Shown piece by piece: positions 59,249 to 64,000 of a stretch of DNA of 64,000 bases. This stretch comes from Daucus carota subsp. sativus. Taxonomy: Eukaryota > Streptophyta > Magnoliopsida > Apiales > Apiaceae. The notes beneath the pieces are model-generated. The model was not told the origin of the DNA. It saw nothing but the letters and a program-made list of their open reading frames with translations, and did not search any database. How positions within the stretch are numbered: the stretch's first letter is position 1; each line of letters opens with the position of its first letter. The position numbers and the translations under genes are program-made. The stretch is from the NCBI RefSeq assembly GCF_001625215.2, contig NC_030386.2, forward strand, positions 39,650,796-39,714,795, written 5' to 3'.

Positions 59249-60469
59249 ATGGCAGTCGAAGCTAGATATTCGAATCCGTTCCATCCTTTGTTTGTTCACA
59301 ATAAAAGGTACATTTTATTTTTATTTCCGATCATCACAGACTTCGTTGCATAAATTTTTCGGGTGTTACATGTGTAAATATTTTTCGATATCGATGATGG
59401 AAATAAAATTTTCTTTTTGTAACAGACGGTTGATGAATCAAATTGATGAACAAATGAACGTGTACGGAGGATTGCTCAATCCTTTGTCCGGAACTACAAC
59501 GGAGACGTTTCTTCCGGTGTACGGAACCTCGGGGGACGACTCATTTCCGACGAAACCACCACACACCGACAGAGATCTTATGTACACTCTTCCACCGAGG
59601 AAGCGGAGCAAAGGAGATACCATCTATCAGTATCAACAAATTCAGAATCATCGGAACAATAACTTCTCGTTCCTCGGGGAAGATATCTCTTTCCTTGTCC
59701 AGTACCAGCAATTCGAGATCGACAATTTCATTTCTCAACATGTAAGTATATCAATCTACCTTCAAATCGACGATTTTTATGTATATCACACATTGTTCTA
59801 AAAGTCGATAATTAATCGCAATTATTTGTCTGTTGTTTTCATTGATTAAATCTGATTTTCGCTTTTCACAACACTGATATTAGACTCAAAAGTCTCCTCA
59901 ATATCGTAATATCATGCCAAATTATTCAATTTGTGTGAAAATTTATGTGTTTTCAGACGGAGAAGATCAGATCAGAAATCGAAGAACACCTAAACCCTAG
60001 CTCGAGAAGAATCACAGCAGCGGTGGAAGACGTGATAGTCAAGAAACTTCAAGCGAAAGAAAAGGAGCTGGAGAAAGCAGTGAAACTAAACTCAGCATTG
60101 CACGAAAAAGTGAAATCTCTATGCATGGAAAATGAGATCTGGAGAGACCTGGCTCAATCAACCGAGGCCACCGCGAATACTCTGAGAACTAATCTGCAAC
60201 AAGTACTGAGGCACTATCAGATGGCGAGGGATCAGAGCGAAGACGCGGAGTCTTGCTGTGATAGTAGTAATGAGAGAGACGGAATGGAGGAGCACGGTGG
60301 TGGGAGTAGGGTGGGAATGTGGTGTAGGAAGTGCGGGAAGGAGGAGTCGTGTGTTTTGGTGTTGCCGTGCAGGCATCTGTGTGTTTGTAGTGTGTGTGAA
60401 TCGTCTGTTAGGGTTTGTCCGGTTTGTAGATCTGCTAAGAATGCTAGTTTGGTGGTGAACATGTACTGA
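59249..60469 (+). CDS. BRG2: BOI/BRG-type RING E3 ubiquitin ligase
   Basis: Three exons join in phase: 59249-59307, 59426-59741 and 59957-60469 (295 aa). The product has an N-terminal low-complexity half with an RKRSK-like basic patch, then a conserved coiled-coil (about 126-205: EIEEHL, KKLQAKEKELEKAVKLNSAL, IWRDLAQ). A C-terminal RING follows: C248, C251, C263, H265, C269, C272, C279 and C282 (C3HC4 spacing 2-11-1-3-2-6-2), ending SLVVNMY. This is the S-ribonuclease-binding-protein/BOI family, E3 ligases that in Arabidopsis attenuate cell death and gibberellin responses through MYB and DELLA partners. Assignment to BRG2 (At1g79110) rests partly on neighbours (PAT1, RecA); BRG3 or BRG1 are alternatives. 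Length is a little short of the usual 300-350 aa. Confidence 0.92.
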
Positions 60470-63400
60470 TCTTTGATGAATTCTTTGTTTTTGAGAAATG
60501 AAAGTGCTCAATTCCTGGACGACGGTATCTTTCCCGATTAAGTTATCTCAGACCATGAAGTGTTGGACATGTCACATATACGGGTTTGATTTTTCTTTCT
60601 TTGGGGTCATGAACATATGCGAGTTTGATTTAATTATTTGTTTTCAGGAAGCAAGATAATTAATTTCGGATTTTGAGAAGAAAGATAGCTAATAAAAGAT
60701 ACTGTAACTAAATTCGGATGTAATCCGATTTTCGGATTTTACCTTGATGCATGATCTTAGAAATCAAGAATTGAAATTAATCAGTCGCTGCTGATTTAGA
60801 ATTTATCAGAGACGAAAAATTATTGGATATTTGTAATCAAAAAAAATCATACATTTTTTATCAAAAGATTTTGAATAAATCGGGATATTTAAAACATTAC
60901 ATGGAAAGAATTTTTTTTTTTCTTAAGAAAAGAATTAGTTAGGTCGAAAACTTTTTTTTTGTCATATAGTTAGGTCGAAACTTAAAAGGGAGTAGTGAAA
61001 TGACACGTGTCGGAATGAGAGATGACAGATAGGACGCGCGAAAATGTCGCTGTAGTGTAGCAGGAGAATCAGGCAATGAAAAGCGGACCCACTGAAAGGG
61101 CTTTAAAGGCGTGTTTGGAGTCTTTGGACCACAGATGTGTACAACACCAGATAATCCTTGCCTTCGCAGTACAATTATTAAAGATAAACAAACAGTACCT
61201 GCATGCATTGAACATTTTCTCACACAGTCACTTGCACACACATTATCAACTGTCAGGCATAATTGAACTCATCGTGTGATTCTCTGTCGTTTTGTAATCG
61301 AGTTCTGAACTTTTATATAGTTTGGTACTTTGTAATGAAGTTGATGGATTGACAGTTTCCTCACCCGTGTATGCATGTCGGGGCAGTTGAAAAAAAACGT
61401 ATACAATTAAATGGAATAGAGGGAGTAAATTATTATTGCGCAGTTAAATCTCGATAAATGAATATTTAATTAACTTTTTATGGTAAAAAAAAATATGGTC
61501 TGATAATATTTATTTATCGAGATTTTATTGTGTCGAGATGCGTTTTGATGAGAGGTACGTGGTCCTGTTTGAGGTGGATTCGATCTGCTAGCAAGTGTGT
61601 GTGGTTTTGAGATCGAAAATAATACACAGATTCCTCTACTAGAAAACAAAGAGGTGCTAGTGATTTCTTTCTTGTTTGTCTGCAACTTGATAATTTGAAA
61701 CTGACTTGTACCGAATCTTATATTAAGGTTATTTACATATCTTTACTTGAATCTAATCAAACTACATTAATTTATCCATTATGTAGTATGTACTCGTGGG
61801 ATGAAAAAAATTTAATTACTCTTTTCAATAGTGAATTATTGAAAGTAATTATACGATACTATGTTTCAATAGTGTTAATATCGGAGAAAGATTAACAAAT
61901 TCTAATAATTTTCTTAACTAATGATTTTTCGATTAAAATTGAACAAGAAATTTAAGAAAGTATAATAATAAAACTTTCATTAAAAAATTGATATGGGAAA
62001 GCATTTATTTATTATTACGGCGAGAAAGATACGTTAGTTTGTGCGTAGTGACATAGATATTCGAAACGAGATACGTATTGTATTAGAAGTACCCTGTATA
62101 TCCAATAATAATGACAAGGTTATGTAATATGTTAAAACAAAGCATAGACAAGTGACTACACTCCTAACTGTTTCTTAATTCGGAGTTAAAAGTCAAGCAA
62201 TTCAAACGACATGTTCCCAACTACATTAAAATGATCACTTGATATTCATCCAGATTCTCATTTGTCCATACATGTTTGTCCCTGATGTACCTGATTCCTG
62301 CCGTACTCGGTGCACAAAACTCGACTCGTGTTAACAGATCGTATTTGTTTGGAGAATCCTTGCGGAAGCGTTCTTGAAAAGTCCGGACAGACAAATCTCG
62401 GCCATGATCAAAAATCATGAGCTGATGGTAATGTTGTTGTATCACGTTGGTCATTACAATGCATGCTAATTTAAAATCATTAGGGAAAACAATAAATTAG
62501 GTGTAAGCGATCGTGACTATTTGAAGATGTATATGATGATACTTGACCAGCTAATACATACAAGTTATAAGCAACTTAGATTAATGTGATTGTCAAACTA
62601 ACACAATTCATGGCGCATTGTACTAAATTGAGCATCCATACGTATTTTGTTTATTTTAATACTCCAATCGTTTCAGTCTTGAGATTTAAATATGCGTAGC
62701 AAAGTCCTATTTTAAGTTAAGTTGGTTAGTAGTTAGTACAATGTCAATTACAACAAATATAATATCATCTTATATACGGATGATTCGAATCTTATCAAAG
62801 ACAAAATATCCATATTAACTAGACAGATGTAAGCAACAAACCGAACCCAGAGTTCATTTGCTTTAGTCAGCTCTTCTACAAAATGTTATCTAACTACAAT
62901 GTATCAAGCAGAACATGCACAATATTATTTGCATATGACTTGAATTTAAAATCATACTGTTTCACCAAACACAAAATGCACAGAGAAACAATGTATAATG
63001 TGGTTTTGGCCGACGATCAGGACACTGACAGGCCACCCAATGACATTAATTTTTTGGACACAAAATGTGAAAAACTATTCTTATAGTATATTGATCCATT
63101 CCATAGGGAATGCAAATGTAAAGAGAAGAAACATAGTGTGATTGATTGTCACACAACTTGTCTGCTATACTTCAAACTTTTAGTTGGGTGGTAGGGTTCG
63201 GAAACAGGAAGCTTTCAGTGTCTTACAAAGTGCTAAATGAAATTAGATAATCAAGAACTTCCAGATAGACATCTAAACAAAGTTTAAGTTTGAACCAGAA
63301 CAAATTATGATGCACTGGAAGTGGAGCCTCTGTGTAAACCCTCGGCATAAAAAATGAAAAAAATAAATAAAGGAAAACTTCTCATAAGTCATAACACTTA

Positions 63401-64000
63401 CCATACAGAATTATGTATTTTCGAAACACTTACCATACAGTACTATGAATGGAATATCACCAAATATAGAGGGGACCATGATGATGGGTACTCCAGACTT
63501 TCTTGCCTTGTCAAAAGAGGCCACTCATGTACTACTAGTCCATAATCTTTGAAAAAATTATATACTTTTGTTCTTTTCTACCATCATTTTTATTCATCTT
63601 TTGTCCTCAACATAGCACCCCACACACAATCAACAATCAACAATCAACAATCAAGTCATGTTACATAACATTAACATCTGGTGAGGAATCGGAACTAACC
63701 ATGTTATGAGTTGGATGGGATTCACTGTACTTGGTAAAGATCTTTTCGTCGGTGTGATCAGTGCTCCATATATTTGATTGATACATATCCAAAGAATTAC
63801 ATAATCGAAAACACATTCTAACTCTATAGATCTTAGTGGAGGTATTACCGTATCAGTAAATCGGTCACAAGTTTCTTGACTGCATTCCTGGCTTCAGTCC
63901 AGCATGCAGTGCTTCAACAAGAATCCAAGGGCAGCTGAAGCCAAAAATCTTTATCCTTAGATTAGGAAATGATCAGAATTATAAGATAGTTGACAGCAAT
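60470..64000. other. Intergenic sequence, no supported gene
   Basis: No ORF here has a recognisable domain or plausible splice partners. The minus-strand frame 62221-62454 is the most protein-like but stands alone. The last 400 bases could be the 3' end of a gene beyond the window, but nothing decisive shows this. Confidence 0.45.
61360..61427. mobile_element. Stowaway MITE right-end remnant
   Basis: The sequence AACGTATACAATTAAATGGA followed by ATAGAGGGAGTA matches the right end of the Stowaway at 18843-19094 with a handful of differences. Upstream similarity fades and I cannot find a left end. Confidence 0.6.

Noticed and set aside
62221-62454. 77-aa minus-strand ORF of ordinary composition
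   Set aside because: No domain recognised, no splice partners or conserved motif; probably chance.
1-64000. LTR retrotransposons or virus-derived insertions
   Set aside because: I found no long direct repeats with primer-binding sites and no gag, pol or capsid-like coding sequence.
1-64000. CRISPR array, operon or bacterial-type defence system
   Set aside because: The repeats seen are Helitron minisatellites, MITEs and microsatellites without regular spacers. The genes are plant nuclear genes with introns.

Overview
This is a plant nuclear window, almost certainly from a eudicot. The genes are intron-rich with GT..AG junctions, two proteins appear to carry organelle transit peptides, intergenic DNA is very AT-rich, and it is packed with Helitrons and small DNA-transposon derivatives (MITEs). 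I see no bacterial-type operons, no CRISPR array, no confident tRNA or rRNA gene, and no recognisable retroelement coding region. The species cannot be named from the sequence.

Seven protein-coding genes can be assembled exon by exon, each in phase from ATG to stop. They are: (1) an organellar PrmC/HemK release-factor glutamine methyltransferase (+, 6540-8880, 367 aa); (2) a membrane J-protein with a C-terminal Jiv/DNAJC14-type cysteine module (-, 16360-11032, 573 aa); (3) a renalase-like FAD oxidoreductase (+, 22458-25190, 361 aa); (4) a chloroplast-type RecA (-, 30286-25751, 433 aa); (5) the P-body/mRNA-decay factor PAT1 (+, 39381-46397); (6) translation initiation factor eIF3 subunit j (+, 49506-53480, 224 aa); (7) a BOI/BRG-type RING E3 ligase (+, 59249-60469, 295 aa). 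From memory of the Arabidopsis chromosome 1 gene order, the J-protein, RecA, PAT1 and BRG2 lie within about At1g79030-At1g79110. The backbone therefore looks like conserved microsynteny with PrmC, renalase and eIF3j interspersed. The genes do not form one pathway; they are housekeeping loci (plastid translation and recombination, protein folding, mRNA decay, translation initiation, ubiquitination).

Layout: 0.7-4.9 kb holds two abutting Helitron-like elements; 5.7-6.3 kb a foldback element; 6.5-8.9 kb PrmC; 11.0-16.4 kb the J-protein; 17.7-21.0 kb a large Helitron with internal duplications and a nested Stowaway; 22.5-30.3 kb renalase and RecA, convergent; 30.7-36.4 kb a minisatellite, an orphan exon-like ORF and four MITEs (Stowaway, hAT, Mutator, PIF/Harbinger); 39.4-46.4 kb PAT1; 47.7-49.0 kb another Helitron; 49.5-53.5 kb eIF3j; 54.6-58.4 kb two more Helitrons of the first family; 59.2-60.5 kb the RING gene; 60.5-64 kb no gene found.

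The most notable observation is a 788-bp hAT-type MITE with a perfect 8-bp target duplication inside the main coding exon of PAT1. Unspliced, it truncates the protein before its conserved C-terminal domain. However, a GT just inside its left end and the terminal AG made by its right end define a possible 784-bp intron that would restore the frame with a net gain of four codons. I found no convincing new multi-gene system.
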